Notes under the pieces: generated by a model
Database searches by the model: none
The model's input: the letters and a program-made list of their open reading frames with translations, nothing else
Told to the model about the DNA's origin: nothing
Source of the DNA: CALAGB01 sp963713965
GTDB taxonomy: Bacteria; Chloroflexota; Chloroflexia; Thermomicrobiales; Thermomicrobiaceae
DNA length: 64,000 nt
NCBI GenBank assembly: GCA_963713965.1
Contig: OY970217.1
Coordinates: forward strand, 434,001-498,000
Direction of reading: 5' to 3'
Program-made: the position numbers and the translations under genes
Shown here: piece after piece, positions 17,574 through 26,996 of the stretch
Numbering within the stretch: position 1 is the first letter of the stretch
How the letters are laid out: the number at the start of each line of letters is the position of its first letter

Positions 17574-18770
17574 ATGGCCAATGGCGACGCGAACGTCCTG
17601 ACAATGAAAGGTGAGTCGAGGTTGAAGCGCACCGCCGAAGTCGTGATCGTTGGCGCCGGAATCACTGGCTGCAGCATCGCCTACCATCTCGCGTCACGAG
17701 GCATGCGCGACATCGTCGTCATTGAGAAAGACCAGATCGGACGCGGGGCCACCGCCGATGCGGCCGGAGGCATTCGACTCCAGTTCTCGACGAAAGCAAA
17801 CATCGAGCTTTCACGCTACAGCCTCGAAATTTGGAAAAACTTCAAAGAACTCTTCGGTATCGATATCGCTTTTCATCAGCAGGGATACCTCTTCCTCCTG
17901 ACTTCTGAGTCTGAGATCGACGTCTTCAAGAAGAATCTCGAATTTCAGCAAAGCATGGACGTGCCGGTCCGCTTGGTGAACGCCGATGAAATCGCTGAGC
18001 TCAACCCGGCGGTGAAGCTTGACGGTGTACTCGCTGGAACGATCTGCTCGAGCGATGGCTGGGCTGACCCGTATTCGTCGACAATGGGGTTCGCCCAGCG
18101 GGCAAGGTCACTCGGAGTCGAGATCGTCGAAGAGACGGAAGTTACCGGGCTGTCTGTCCACGACGGCCGTTTGACGGCGGTGAAGACGACGCAAGGATCG
18201 ATTTCAACCAACATGGTCGTGATCGCGGCGGGCGCACAGGCAGGGGAAGTGGGGAAGTTGGCTGGACTCGACATTCCGGTCCTCCCCTACCGTCGAATGA
18301 GCTTTGTGACTGAGCCTTTCCCCGCGGTTCCATCCCGCGTCCCGATGACGATCGAGTTCTCCACGGGCCTCTACTTCCATCCGGAAAGCGGTGGCTTTCT
18401 TTTTGGCATGTCCAATCCGGACGAGCCGAGCAGCTTCAATCGCACGGTCGACGATGATTGGTTGACACGGACCGTCACCGAGCTCTGCCGCCTCGCACCG
18501 ATCTTTGAGGACGCGCGCGTACGGCGTGGTTGGGCGGGACTATACGAGATCACCCCAGATGACAACCCGGTTCTGGGGTACGTCGCGGGCGTTGAAGGTG
18601 TCGTGGTTGCTTCTGGGTTCAGCGGGCACGGTTACATGCAGGGTCCGGCGATTGGTCGATGTATCGCCGAGGTCATTCTCGATGGAGTTGCCACGACCGT
18701 CGATATCAGCGCCTTCGCTCCAGACCGATTCGAGTCCGGCGAGCTCGCGCAAGAACACAATGTCATCTAA
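17574..18770 (+). CDS. FAD-dependent oxidoreductase, DAO family (sarcosine oxidase beta-like)
   Basis: About 398 residues from ATG 17574; ATG 17604 and TTG 17622 are other possible starts. The N-terminal FAD site VVIVGAGITGCSIAYHLASR is followed by the GG-doublet-like AGGIRLQFS, and the C-terminal cap ends in NPVLGYVAGVEG, VVASGFSGHGYMQGPAIGR, as in sarcosine/dimethylglycine oxidases and proline dehydrogenase beta subunits. It probably oxidises an N-methyl or imino acid and passes electrons to oxygen or an acceptor. It is followed 18 bases later by a DUF503 gene on the same strand. Confidence 0.88.
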   Translation: MANGDANVLTMKGESRLKRTAEVVIVGAGITGCSIAYHLASRGMRDIVVIEKDQIGRGATADAAGGIRLQFSTKANIELSRYSLEIWKNFKELFGIDIAFHQQGYLFLLTSESEIDVFKKNLEFQQSMDVPVRLVNADEIAELNPAVKLDGVLAGTICSSDGWADPYSSTMGFAQRARSLGVEIVEETEVTGLSVHDGRLTAVKTTQGSISTNMVVIAAGAQAGEVGKLAGLDIPVLPYRRMSFVTEPFPAVPSRVPMTIEFSTGLYFHPESGGFLFGMSNPDEPSSFNRTVDDDWLTRTVTELCRLAPIFEDARVRRGWAGLYEITPDDNPVLGYVAGVEGVVVASGFSGHGYMQGPAIGRCIAEVILDGVATTVDISAFAPDRFESGELAQEHNVI

Positions 18771-18788
18771 ACCAGGTGGGTACTCGCT

Positions 18789-19085
18789 ATGAGCATGATC
18801 ATCGGAATCGGACAGGTCACCATTCACATTCCGGAATCGCAATCACTGAAGGACAAGCGACGTGTCATCAGATCGGTCACGCAGCGTGTGCGAGCACGGT
18901 TTGACGTGGCGATCGCCGAGGTCGACGATCAGCAGGTTTGGCAGTCCGCCACAATAGGCATTGTGTCGGTGTCGAATTCGGCCCAGCATTGTGACGAGGT
19001 CGTCCAGCGCGTGATTGGCTTCATGGAGCAGAGCTTGCATTCTGGTTATCTAGCTGACGTCCATACCGAAATCATGCATCTGTGA
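18789..19085 (+). CDS. DUF503 domain-containing protein (YlxP-like)
   Basis: 98 residues, full family length. It shows the DUF503 pattern IGIGQVTIHIPESQSLKDKR, RSVTQRVRARFDVAIAEVDD and the QSATIGIVSVSNSAQHCDEV segment. DUF503 (B. subtilis YlxP) is usually found next to ribosome-binding factor or IF2 genes; here it follows an oxidoreductase. Function is unknown, with a role near translation only suggested by context in other genomes. ATG with a close AGGTGGG element. Confidence 0.88.
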   Translation: MSMIIGIGQVTIHIPESQSLKDKRRVIRSVTQRVRARFDVAIAEVDDQQVWQSATIGIVSVSNSAQHCDEVVQRVIGFMEQSLHSGYLADVHTEIMHL

Positions 19086-19300
19086 CGCTGGCCTGCCCGT
19101 ACATATGCGAATTCTCCGAGGTTCAACACCGCACAAGACCAGACTAAGTTCCGTTTGAATTTGACCGATCCGTGAGATAGGATCGTTCGAGGCTTTTCGC
19201 CCGGTCTGGCGGCTTTTCGGGGAGAGTAGCGACGGACGCGAACCAGGACAAGCAGAACGAGGACCGGCCGGACGGCTCTCCAGAACATCACCCTGCCACG

Positions 19301-21265
19301 GTGCGCGGTAAGCGACCGGGCGATCGATACGTACGTCTCGTTCGTTCGTCCGATCTGCCGACGGCTCCCCAAAGCTCATACTACTTCGTCGCAGAACCGA
19401 CGATGCCGCAATCCAAGCTCGGGAAGTTTTTCCGACGTCTACGTTTGGTCCTCATCGGCAAACCGCTCGAGACGTCTCAGGCGATTCATCAGCGGCTGAG
19501 CAAGATTCAGGCGTTGGCGGTCTTTTCGTCAGACGCACTCTCCTCCACCGCATACGCCACAGAAGAGATCTTGCTGATTCTGGTCCTGGCAGGATCGATG
19601 GCCTACGACTATGTCATCCCTATCGGCCTTGCCATTGCCGGACTTCTGGCCATCGTCGTCTTCTCCTACCGACAGACAGTGCACGCGTATCCGCAAGGCG
19701 GTGGCGCGTACATCGTCACCAAGGACAACCTCGGCCGTGCGCCGAGTTTGCTGGCCGCGTCGGCACTCTTGACCGACTACATACTGACGGTCGCCGTGAG
19801 TATTTCGGCCGGCGTGGCAGCCATCACGTCGGCCGTCGAGAGTACCAGGTCGATTGCCGTCGAAATCGCGGTGGTCGCTATCGTTCTGATCACCATCGCT
19901 AATCTGCGCGGCTTGAGAGAGAGCGGCCGTATCTTCGCCGTGCCGACGTATCTCTTCATCGCGGGGATGTCGATACTACTTGTTCTTGGTTTTGCGTCCT
20001 GGGTGGGAATCGGCATCACACCGCACAGGATCGTCGACCAGATCCCAGCCGCATCACAGTCGTTGACACTCTTCCTGATTCTTAAGGCTTTTGCGTCCGG
20101 ATGCGCAGCCCTCACCGGCGTGGAAGCGATCTCCGACGGTGTACCTGCCTTCAAGGAGCCTCAAGACGAGAACGCCGCCAAGACGCTGGTCGCCATGGGA
20201 CTGATTCTTGGCTCCCTCTTCCTCGCCATCACGTTCCTGGCGCGCCACTACCATCTGGCTCCGGTCGCGGATCAGACGCTCGTGTCGCAGCTCGCTCGCG
20301 TGATCGCGGGAACCTCACCCTTCTACTACTTCATCCAGGCAGCGACTGCAGGAATCCTGCTCCTGGCCGCCAACACCAGCTTCGCCGATTTCCCGCGTCT
20401 CTCTTACTTTCTGGCACGGGACCGGTTTCTGCCGCACCAGTTCACATTCCGCGGCGATCGCCTGGGCTACTCCACCGGGATCGTGGTTCTGGCAGTGGCA
20501 TCGAGCATCCTGGTCATCATCTTCAACGCCAACGTGACACGCCTGATCCCGCTTTACGCGGTCGGCGTCTTCATCTCCTTCACCCTGTCACAGGCGAGTA
20601 TGACATTGCGCTGGTGGAAAGCGGAGAAGGTCCAGCGCAACAACCTGGCAATGCTGATCAACGGCTTTGGCGCGCTGACCACCGGCGTCGTGGCCGCCAT
20701 CATCATCACGACCAAGTTCCTGGGCGGCGCGTGGATCATCCTGATGCTGCTGCCGATCATCATCATGGCGCTGCTCGGAATTCGAAAACACTATGACAGC
20801 GTCTCAGAGCAGCTGAGACTGAACGCGCGACAAATTCGAAATAGACCAATCACATGGACGCGTGATTCAGCCGTGGTTGTGGCAATCGACTCGTTGAACC
20901 GAGCCGCGGTAAGGGCCATCGATTACGCACAGAACGTATCGCGCGACGTCACCGTCGTTCACGTCTCGGACGACCTTGAAGAGGCAAATTCATTGCGCTC
21001 CAAGTGGGGCGAGGCGGGGATTCAACTGCCGCTGGTGATTATCGAGTCGCCCTATCGCGAGCTTCTCGGTCCACTGGTGAACTACATCGAACAACTGCAC
21101 CAGGAAAAAGGTGGGACGACTCTCACGGTCGTGCTTCCCGAGTTCGTGCCGGTTCATCTCTACGAGCTCTTCCTGCACAACCAAACGGCATGGAGGCTGC
21201 GGACGGCACTCTGGAGCCACCCGGGTATCGCGGTCACCAGCGTCCCATATCACCTGAGCCGGTAG
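19301..21265 (+). CDS. APC superfamily amino acid/cation permease with C-terminal soluble domain
   Basis: 654 residues, or 620 if the in-frame ATG at 19403 (MPQSKLGKFFRRL) is used. The first helix carries the APC signature FSSDALSSTAYATEEIL, followed by about 12 hydrophobic helices to residue 510 (QTVHAYPQGGGAYIVTKDNLG is a family mark). The last 130 residues form a soluble domain with VVVAIDSLNRAAVRAIDYA and VTVVHVSDD, resembling a UspA-like nucleotide-binding fold. This layout is known in the KimA potassium and related transporters, so K+ or amino-acid uptake are both possible. The 215 bases upstream (19086-19300) hold no other gene. Confidence 0.85.
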   Translation: MRGKRPGDRYVRLVRSSDLPTAPQSSYYFVAEPTMPQSKLGKFFRRLRLVLIGKPLETSQAIHQRLSKIQALAVFSSDALSSTAYATEEILLILVLAGSMAYDYVIPIGLAIAGLLAIVVFSYRQTVHAYPQGGGAYIVTKDNLGRAPSLLAASALLTDYILTVAVSISAGVAAITSAVESTRSIAVEIAVVAIVLITIANLRGLRESGRIFAVPTYLFIAGMSILLVLGFASWVGIGITPHRIVDQIPAASQSLTLFLILKAFASGCAALTGVEAISDGVPAFKEPQDENAAKTLVAMGLILGSLFLAITFLARHYHLAPVADQTLVSQLARVIAGTSPFYYFIQAATAGILLLAANTSFADFPRLSYFLARDRFLPHQFTFRGDRLGYSTGIVVLAVASSILVIIFNANVTRLIPLYAVGVFISFTLSQASMTLRWWKAEKVQRNNLAMLINGFGALTTGVVAAIIITTKFLGGAWIILMLLPIIIMALLGIRKHYDSVSEQLRLNARQIRNRPITWTRDSAVVVAIDSLNRAAVRAIDYAQNVSRDVTVVHVSDDLEEANSLRSKWGEAGIQLPLVIIESPYRELLGPLVNYIEQLHQEKGGTTLTVVLPEFVPVHLYELFLHNQTAWRLRTALWSHPGIAVTSVPYHLSR

Positions 21266-21317
21266 GCCGCCGCGCAATCGTTAGGTTCGAATTCGTAAGC
21301 GAACGGGACTCCGTCCG

Positions 21318-22541
21318 CTAGGCGTCCTGTTGGTCAGCGGCCTGCTCGACGAGCGCCGACGCGAGTAAGCGCATCTCAGGGCGAAGTGAGCGCGAGACCG
21401 ACGCGACCCGCTGCAATACTTCTGTGATCGGCTCCGCGGGAGTTGCCGGAATGACCCCCAGCTCCTCAAACATGCGACGACGGTATGCCTGGTCGAGCAG
21501 CGCGCGAACAGTGCGAACCATGCGCCGATCGTCTCCGAATCCCGCCGACTCCACCAGTTTGCGGATCTCGCCCATGCGGACTGGCAACGACATCACCTCG
21601 CTCAACGACTTCCGATTTCGCGTGATCTCTTCGACCGCCTGGAACCAATTCGCGGCAAGGTCGAACGCTGACGAAGCCCGTTCGGAGCGATTTTCCACCT
21701 CCTTTAAAATGGCATCAAAATCAGCCGCTGGCGCGCCATTGTCCGAGAGCAACGGAGTCCGTTCCTCGACCCACATCCAGCTGCTCGCGCAGGCGACCCG
21801 CAGATAATACATTGCCGCGAGGAGATGATCGCGCGGGGATGCCGGCAATCGATCAATGCGCGCCAAGGGAGCAATCAGCCTGGCCTCATCGAGCCCGCCG
21901 AAGAGCTTCGATGGGCCGGCGTCAACCAACTCGATCTGCGATCGTGCGATCTCTGTGCGGGGATCACTCAGCAGCCGCGGAAGGAAGAAATCGGTCAACG
22001 GTCCTGTCGGGCTCACAAATACTCCACCAATGACCGACGCAGTCGCAACGTGATGGTCGTGAATCGTCTCCTCGAGCGCCGCCCGGACCAGACCGTCCTC
22101 GACGTCGAGCAGCGCCTGTAGGGCGTCAGCACTCACCTGCGCGGGCTTGATTGTGTCGACTGAGAACTTGGAGTCGGCGGCTTGCAGGATTGGTTCATCA
22201 TCGGACGTGCGCCCGAAGAGGACGAAATCCGGGTTGGTCAGCTTGTGGCGACCGGCCTGAATGGCGATGCGCGTGTCGTCGTCCAGCCGTACGACGGTCT
22301 CCAGCGTGAACGTCTCACCGGCGTCTGCTGGTCGTTCAGATCCTATCTGATGGGAAAAGTGGCCGGTCACGAAGTTCGACCAACAATCGCCATAGTGGCG
22401 ACTTGCGCCGCCACGATCGCTCCAGGTCATGAGCTCGCGATCAAGTACCGCTAAGATGAGGTTCCCGCCGGGGAGCTTGTCTGAGTAAATGTTTCCGTTG
22501 ATCTCCTTGAGGGCCGGGCCCTTACCGCGACTTCGAAACAA
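21318..22541 (-). CDS. Conserved hypothetical protein with PD-(D/E)XK-like signature
   Basis: 407 residues, no family recognised. Start is TTG 22541 with GGAGG six bases upstream. The N-terminal 130 residues hold PD (104-105) followed 18 residues later by DSK (123-125) in the frame PDFVLFG...LQAADSK. That is the arrangement of the PD-(D/E)XK nuclease fold, in which PD and (D/E)xK bind the metal. A Glu at 81 lies at the end of a preceding helix/strand. Residues 130-407 look all-helical, with many Ala and Leu. No membrane segments. It lies between the permease (convergent) and a FemAB-like gene (divergent), so context does not help. The nuclease reading is inference from one motif. Confidence 0.6.
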   Translation of the reverse strand: MFRSRGKGPALKEINGNIYSDKLPGGNLILAVLDRELMTWSDRGGASRHYGDCWSNFVTGHFSHQIGSERPADAGETFTLETVVRLDDDTRIAIQAGRHKLTNPDFVLFGRTSDDEPILQAADSKFSVDTIKPAQVSADALQALLDVEDGLVRAALEETIHDHHVATASVIGGVFVSPTGPLTDFFLPRLLSDPRTEIARSQIELVDAGPSKLFGGLDEARLIAPLARIDRLPASPRDHLLAAMYYLRVACASSWMWVEERTPLLSDNGAPAADFDAILKEVENRSERASSAFDLAANWFQAVEEITRNRKSLSEVMSLPVRMGEIRKLVESAGFGDDRRMVRTVRALLDQAYRRRMFEELGVIPATPAEPITEVLQRVASVSRSLRPEMRLLASALVEQAADQQDA

Positions 22542-22790
22542 ACGCGTCCTCCAACATGGCTGTCAATAGTCTATTCACCGATTATGCATGCTCAGACACG
22601 AATTCGCTGCAGGCTCTTGCTGCGCGCTCCCGATGATGGTTTCTCCGTCCAGATCATCGATCCCTTTGACTGGAAGACATCCTTCGTCCCGAGAACCAAT
22701 GGGACCATCGGTCCATACAAGCAGGTACGGCTCGGCGCAATACTCGAAGCAACGCGAGGTTGAAGCACGAAATGAGACTCGAGGAGCGCG

Positions 22791-23846
22791 ATGCGTCAAA
22801 CCCTAAGCCTGCAACGAATCGACCCACTCACCGACCCGCTCTGGACCGAACTCGTCGACCGAAACCAGGCTGGTCTCTTCCATTCGCCTCTTTGGATAAA
22901 GGTCCTACAGCAAACCTACGATATGCCCATTGAGGCGCACGTTGTGCTGGACGATGACGGTCGGCCCGAGGCCGGCATGCACTTCTGCAATATCTCCGAC
23001 GTCCGGGGCGAGCGCATCGTTTCTCTGCCCTTCTCCGATTACTGTGATCCGATCGTAAGCGACTGGGATCTGTGGAGCACGCTTCGTGATCCGCTCCTTG
23101 ACACCGGCAATCCCATCAACATGCGCTGTCTGCACAACGACATCCCGCTCGGCGATTCCGAGTTCTCACAACCGAAGCGAGCCAAATGGCACGGGATCGA
23201 CCTCGAAGGCAACATCGACGATCACCGGGCACGCATCGACAGCTCCGCCCGCCGAGCGATCCGCAAAGCCGAGAAGCTTGGATTGACCGCGCGGTTGGCC
23301 GAAAATGAGGCAGATCTGCGGTCGTTCTTCAACCTTCATCTGGGCATCCGAAAGTATAAATACCGTTTGCTGGCACAGCCATACCGTTTTTTTCAGAACA
23401 TCTTCAACATCTTCTCGGAGGCGGGATTGTCGGCATTGATGCTTGCCGAGGCTGATGGTGAGGTGGTCGGTGCGGTCATGTACCTGATCTGGGGCTCGAC
23501 GCTCTACTACAAATTCAGCGCGTCGTCGGCCAATCACCTCGAGTATCGCCCAACCGATCTTCTCATCTGGGAAGGGATGAAATTGGCCAAAGACCGGGGA
23601 CTCAACTTCCTCGACCTCGGCTTGAGCGACTGGGATCAAGAGGGGCTGGTGCGTTACAAGCGGAAATTCGCGACTGAGGAAGGAACGATCAGCTTCCTGC
23701 AACACGCAGTCGACCGGCCACTCAGCAAGCAGGAGCAGGACGTTCCGCCGCTCCTCGGCACGTTCACCGATCTCCTGACCGATCCAACCGTCCCGGACGA
23801 GATTACCGAAAAGGCAGGTGACGCGCTCTATCGCTACTTCGTATGA
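22791..23846 (+). CDS. FemAB-like / GNAT acyltransferase family protein
   Basis: 351 residues with a tandem GNAT-like layout as in FemX/FemAB peptidyltransferases and related acetyltransferase-type proteins. Marks: LFHSPLWIKVLQQTYDMP, VSLPFSDYCDP, RAIRKAEKLGLTARLAE, VGAVMYLIWGSTLYYKFSAS and LNFLDLGLSDWDQEGLVRYKRKF. FemAB enzymes add amino acids from aminoacyl-tRNA to lipid II; other members act in exopolysaccharide (PEP-CTERM-type) synthesis. Which applies here cannot be decided. ATG 22791 follows GAGGAG closely. Confidence 0.8.
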   Translation: MRQTLSLQRIDPLTDPLWTELVDRNQAGLFHSPLWIKVLQQTYDMPIEAHVVLDDDGRPEAGMHFCNISDVRGERIVSLPFSDYCDPIVSDWDLWSTLRDPLLDTGNPINMRCLHNDIPLGDSEFSQPKRAKWHGIDLEGNIDDHRARIDSSARRAIRKAEKLGLTARLAENEADLRSFFNLHLGIRKYKYRLLAQPYRFFQNIFNIFSEAGLSALMLAEADGEVVGAVMYLIWGSTLYYKFSASSANHLEYRPTDLLIWEGMKLAKDRGLNFLDLGLSDWDQEGLVRYKRKFATEEGTISFLQHAVDRPLSKQEQDVPPLLGTFTDLLTDPTVPDEITEKAGDALYRYFV

Positions 23847-23890
23847 GGTAGTGATCCAGAGAACTGAGTTCGGTCGAAAATTGAAGAGCT

Positions 23891-24715
23891 CTATTGACCG
23901 CCGGAGACATTCAGTCCCCGGCGTCGCTCTTCCAGCTGTCGAAGCACGCGACGCCGGCGCAGACGGAACGTCGCCAGTTCGCGCCGCAAGCGGACCTCTT
24001 CAACTCGCAGATATTGGCGAAGATCCGCCTCGCCACGTCGCAGAAGCGCGCCAATCGACGTCTTACGCGACTGCGCCAACTGTCGACGAAGCTCGCCAAT
24101 CTCGACCCGCAGCTGAGCAATTCTGGCGCGCATGGCGTCGAGCTCGCGCGGGCGCGGACCGTCGTCCGGCCGGGCCCAAATGGCGAGCAGACGCCGCAGT
24201 TGCTCTACGTCCCCCGCGTCACGCGCGGCGTTGGCCATGCGCATCACCGTTTCGCGACGAGCCTGATCGCGTGAGTCTTCGGCCAGGTCCGGGTGGACGA
24301 GTCGAGCCAATGCACGGTACAGCTGACGCAGGGTGATGTTGTCATCGGTGCTGCGGTTGACAACCTCGCCCCGCATCTCCTGCTGAGAATTGCGCCGATG
24401 CCGCCATTCAGCCCACCAGGCCGCTTCTTCTGCCCTGCTCTTTTCTTCTTCACGATCCAGCTCGTCGTCCGAAAGCGAGCGTCCCACAAATGAGAGGCGC
24501 TCAAGCCGCGCCTCCATCCGCTCGACCTCGGCTCGCAGCCGGTCAGATTCCGCTCGAAGCGGACCAAGCCGCTCATCAAGCTTGCGGCGAAGGCCCTGCT
24601 GTTCGGTCTCTTCTTCGGCGAGAAGCTGTCTTAGCTGTGTGGAAGCTCGGGTTGCACGGAGGATTTCCAGTTCGAGCTGGACCCGTTCGAGCTCATCGAT
24701 GCGTGCTGGCAGCAC
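23891..24715 (-). CDS. Coiled-coil protein with a J-domain-like HPD motif
   Basis: 274 residues, unusually rich in Arg, Glu and Leu. Residues about 1-75 and 195-270 are predicted coiled coil (for example LLAEEETEQQGLRRKLDERL). The middle has LRQLYRALARLVHPDLAED with HPD at 141-143, then RRETVMRMANAARDAGDVEQL, which has the spacing of J-domain helices II-III as found in degenerate DnaJ-like proteins. J domains activate Hsp70 ATPase; here the zinc-finger and client domains of DnaJ are absent. No partner dnaK is nearby. Function is unknown. Confidence 0.7.
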   Translation of the reverse strand: MLPARIDELERVQLELEILRATRASTQLRQLLAEEETEQQGLRRKLDERLGPLRAESDRLRAEVERMEARLERLSFVGRSLSDDELDREEEKSRAEEAAWWAEWRHRRNSQQEMRGEVVNRSTDDNITLRQLYRALARLVHPDLAEDSRDQARRETVMRMANAARDAGDVEQLRRLLAIWARPDDGPRPRELDAMRARIAQLRVEIGELRRQLAQSRKTSIGALLRRGEADLRQYLRVEEVRLRRELATFRLRRRRVLRQLEERRRGLNVSGGQ

Positions 24716-24907
24716 TGAGTCCCCACGGTCTGTTCAAATCGAAACGACGCCCATCCGAGCAATTTTACTCTTCACCCGCCTGACCGACCAACGACCGCGA
24801 CGTTTCTGTCGTTTCCGATTCGGAATCAAGTACCATAGGGCCAACCTAAAGATGTCAAACCGCAACGCGACCGGACCGGGATCACTCGTGGGAGGAACAG
24901 CACGAAG

Positions 24908-26584
24908 ATGAAGATGAACGCCTGGCAAATGGTGGTGAAAGCTCTCGAAGTGGAAGGTATACCGTTCGTCTTCGGATTGCCGGGAAATCCTAAACATCTC
25001 TATGACCAGCTCTACGATTCAAATTCGGTGAAGGCAATCCTCGTGCGGCACGAGACGTCCGGTGCATTCATGGCGATGGCACATGCTCGTGTCAGCGGTG
25101 GAGTCGGTTGTTGCTTTGGAAGTCCCGGACCTGGCATGGCCAATCTCGTCCCGGGAATTCTTGAGGCGTATTCCGGATGCACGCCGGTCCTGGCGCTGGG
25201 CGTTCGCGCTCCAACCACGACCGAGGGGATGGGCGCCTTCCAAGAAACCGATCAAATCGGCATGATGAGACCAATTACCAAGTGGGCGGTGACGCTCGAG
25301 CGTGCCGATCGCATCGGTTGGACGATTCGAAGAGCTTTATCCATCGCCACGTCTGGCAAGCCGGGACCTGTTTACGTCGAGATTCCCTCCGACATCGCGT
25401 TGGAAGCGGTCGAAATGCCGGACTACCAGTCAGCGGACCGCTCCGTCCGTCCGGCTGCGGATCCGGACAAGGTCAACGAAGTGGTGGATCTGCTGGAGCG
25501 AAGCGAGCGGCCAGTACTCGTCTGCGGCGGCGGAGCTATCCTCTCCGGCGCGTTTGCCGAGGTCGAGTCCTTCGCCGACAGCCTGGGCATTCCAGTTCTG
25601 GCCACGCCGGCTGGGCGCGGCATCATCGCCGAAAACCATCCGATGTTCGCCGGCTCGGTCGGGCTCTACCGTACGCAATATCCGCGAGCGGTCTATCAGG
25701 AAGCCGACCTCCTGATCACGTTGGGATCACGCATGGCGGAGTTCCAGTCCGGCGTCTTCCAGTACTTCCCCGAGGGAGCAAAGTTCGTCCAGATCGACAT
25801 CGACCCATTCGAGTTTGGCCGAAACTTTGTTCCGGACGTCGCGATTCAAGCGGACGCCGGTCTGGCCCTGAGTCAGATCACCAAGACGGCGGATGAGCGC
25901 GGTTTGAGAGCAAACGCGAAGCGCGTCGAAGATCTGATCGCACGTCGAGAGCGGGCGCTACGAGAGATGCTCGACGACGCTTCGATCGACTCGGCCCCGG
26001 TCATGGGCAAGCGAATCGTGCACGAACTGAACGACGTTTTCGGGGAGAACACCATTCTCGCCCTGGAAAACGGAGGACAGGACCTTTGGGCCTACTATTG
26101 GCCGTATTATCAGGTGTTGAATGCAGGATGTCTGGTACCGCCCGCCGAGCAGACCGCGATGGGACTTGGCGTCTGTGGAGCTATCGCCGCCAAGCTGGCA
26201 CGACCAGACCGTCAGGTGGTGTGCACGACTGGTGACGGCGCGTTTCAGATGGCGATGCACGAGCTTCCGACAGCGGCACAGGAGAAGGCGCCCGTGACGT
26301 GGGTGGTACTGAATGACGGAGCGCTCGGCTGGCCGCAATGGACGCAGCGTGAGGGGCTCAACAATCGCATCATCGCGACTGAGTTCACCGCACAATTCGA
26401 TTACGTCAAGGTGGCCGAGAGTGCCGGTTGTTGGGCGCGTCGAGTCGAGGACAGCCGCGAGCTTCGCGCCGCTCTGGAAGGCGCTCGTGAGGCCAACGCT
26501 GCAGGACAACCAGCCGTTGTCGATGTGCGGGTCGATCCGTCCGACCACCATGAAGGTTTCTTCGAGTTCCACCGCATCAGATAG
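24908..26584 (+). CDS. Thiamine diphosphate-binding enzyme (acetolactate synthase-like)
   Basis: 558 residues with the three-domain POX/AHAS layout. The N-terminal PYR domain contains the cofactor-activating Glu (RHET, E49) and FGSPGPGMANLVPGILEA. The middle domain includes ERPVLVCGGGAILSGAF and ITLGSRMAEF. The C-terminal PP domain has the ThDP motif TTGDGAFQMAMHELP (about 440-454) with the closing Asn in VVLNDGALGWPQW. The family carries out decarboxylation and carboligation of 2-oxoacids. Close relatives include acetolactate synthases, oxalyl-CoA decarboxylase and benzoylformate decarboxylase, and I cannot choose between them. No regulatory subunit (ilvN) follows. ATG 24908, GGGAGGA upstream. 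Confidence 0.88.
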   Translation: MKMNAWQMVVKALEVEGIPFVFGLPGNPKHLYDQLYDSNSVKAILVRHETSGAFMAMAHARVSGGVGCCFGSPGPGMANLVPGILEAYSGCTPVLALGVRAPTTTEGMGAFQETDQIGMMRPITKWAVTLERADRIGWTIRRALSIATSGKPGPVYVEIPSDIALEAVEMPDYQSADRSVRPAADPDKVNEVVDLLERSERPVLVCGGGAILSGAFAEVESFADSLGIPVLATPAGRGIIAENHPMFAGSVGLYRTQYPRAVYQEADLLITLGSRMAEFQSGVFQYFPEGAKFVQIDIDPFEFGRNFVPDVAIQADAGLALSQITKTADERGLRANAKRVEDLIARRERALREMLDDASIDSAPVMGKRIVHELNDVFGENTILALENGGQDLWAYYWPYYQVLNAGCLVPPAEQTAMGLGVCGAIAAKLARPDRQVVCTTGDGAFQMAMHELPTAAQEKAPVTWVVLNDGALGWPQWTQREGLNNRIIATEFTAQFDYVKVAESAGCWARRVEDSRELRAALEGAREANAAGQPAVVDVRVDPSDHHEGFFEFHRIR

Positions 26585-26646
26585 CGTCGGTGTGTCGGAT
26601 AGGAAAATCGAAAATCAAGTGCGATACTCGAGAGAGGGGCAGCAGC

Positions 26647-26907
26647 ATGCTTGACCATAGCGGCAAGTCTCGCACGCGATATGAGGATGCGTTCCGCGCC
26701 GTCGGGAATTACCTGGACAGCAACGCCTTTAGGCAGATCGTGGTCGTCGAGACGCCCGAAGGCTTCCTGATCAAAGGGCAGGTTGCGGGTGCGGAAACCG
26801 CAAACGGCGCAATATACAGCTATCCGCAGACGTACCTGTTCACCAATGAGGACGTAGACACTCTCATGGAAGCGGCCTACGAGCGCCGCCGCGACGTGAA
26901 GAAGTAG
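26647..26907 (+). CDS. Small hypothetical protein
   Basis: 86 residues from ATG 26647 with GAGAGG upstream; it is mixed alpha/beta with no signal or membrane segment. Visible features are the strand RQIVVVETPEGFLIKGQV and a basic C-terminal tail ERRRDVKK. I recognise no family. It is the last plus-strand gene before selC and lies 62 bases after the ThDP enzyme, so it could share that transcript. Confidence 0.65.
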   Translation: MLDHSGKSRTRYEDAFRAVGNYLDSNAFRQIVVVETPEGFLIKGQVAGAETANGAIYSYPQTYLFTNEDVDTLMEAAYERRRDVKK

Positions 26908-26953
26908 CTCCACTTCGGAGTTCGCACGCGTCTGGACGGCAGCCTCCTAGCTG

Positions 26954-26983
26954 TTGAGCAACGGCCATCGATTCTGGTATGGT
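26954..26983 (+). promoter_or_regulatory. Probable promoter of tRNA-Sec
   Basis: TTGAGC (26954-26959), 18-base spacer, TATGGT (26978-26983) preceded by TGG, 13 bases before the tRNA. Confidence 0.5.
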
Positions 26984-26996
26984 GTTGCGCATCTGT

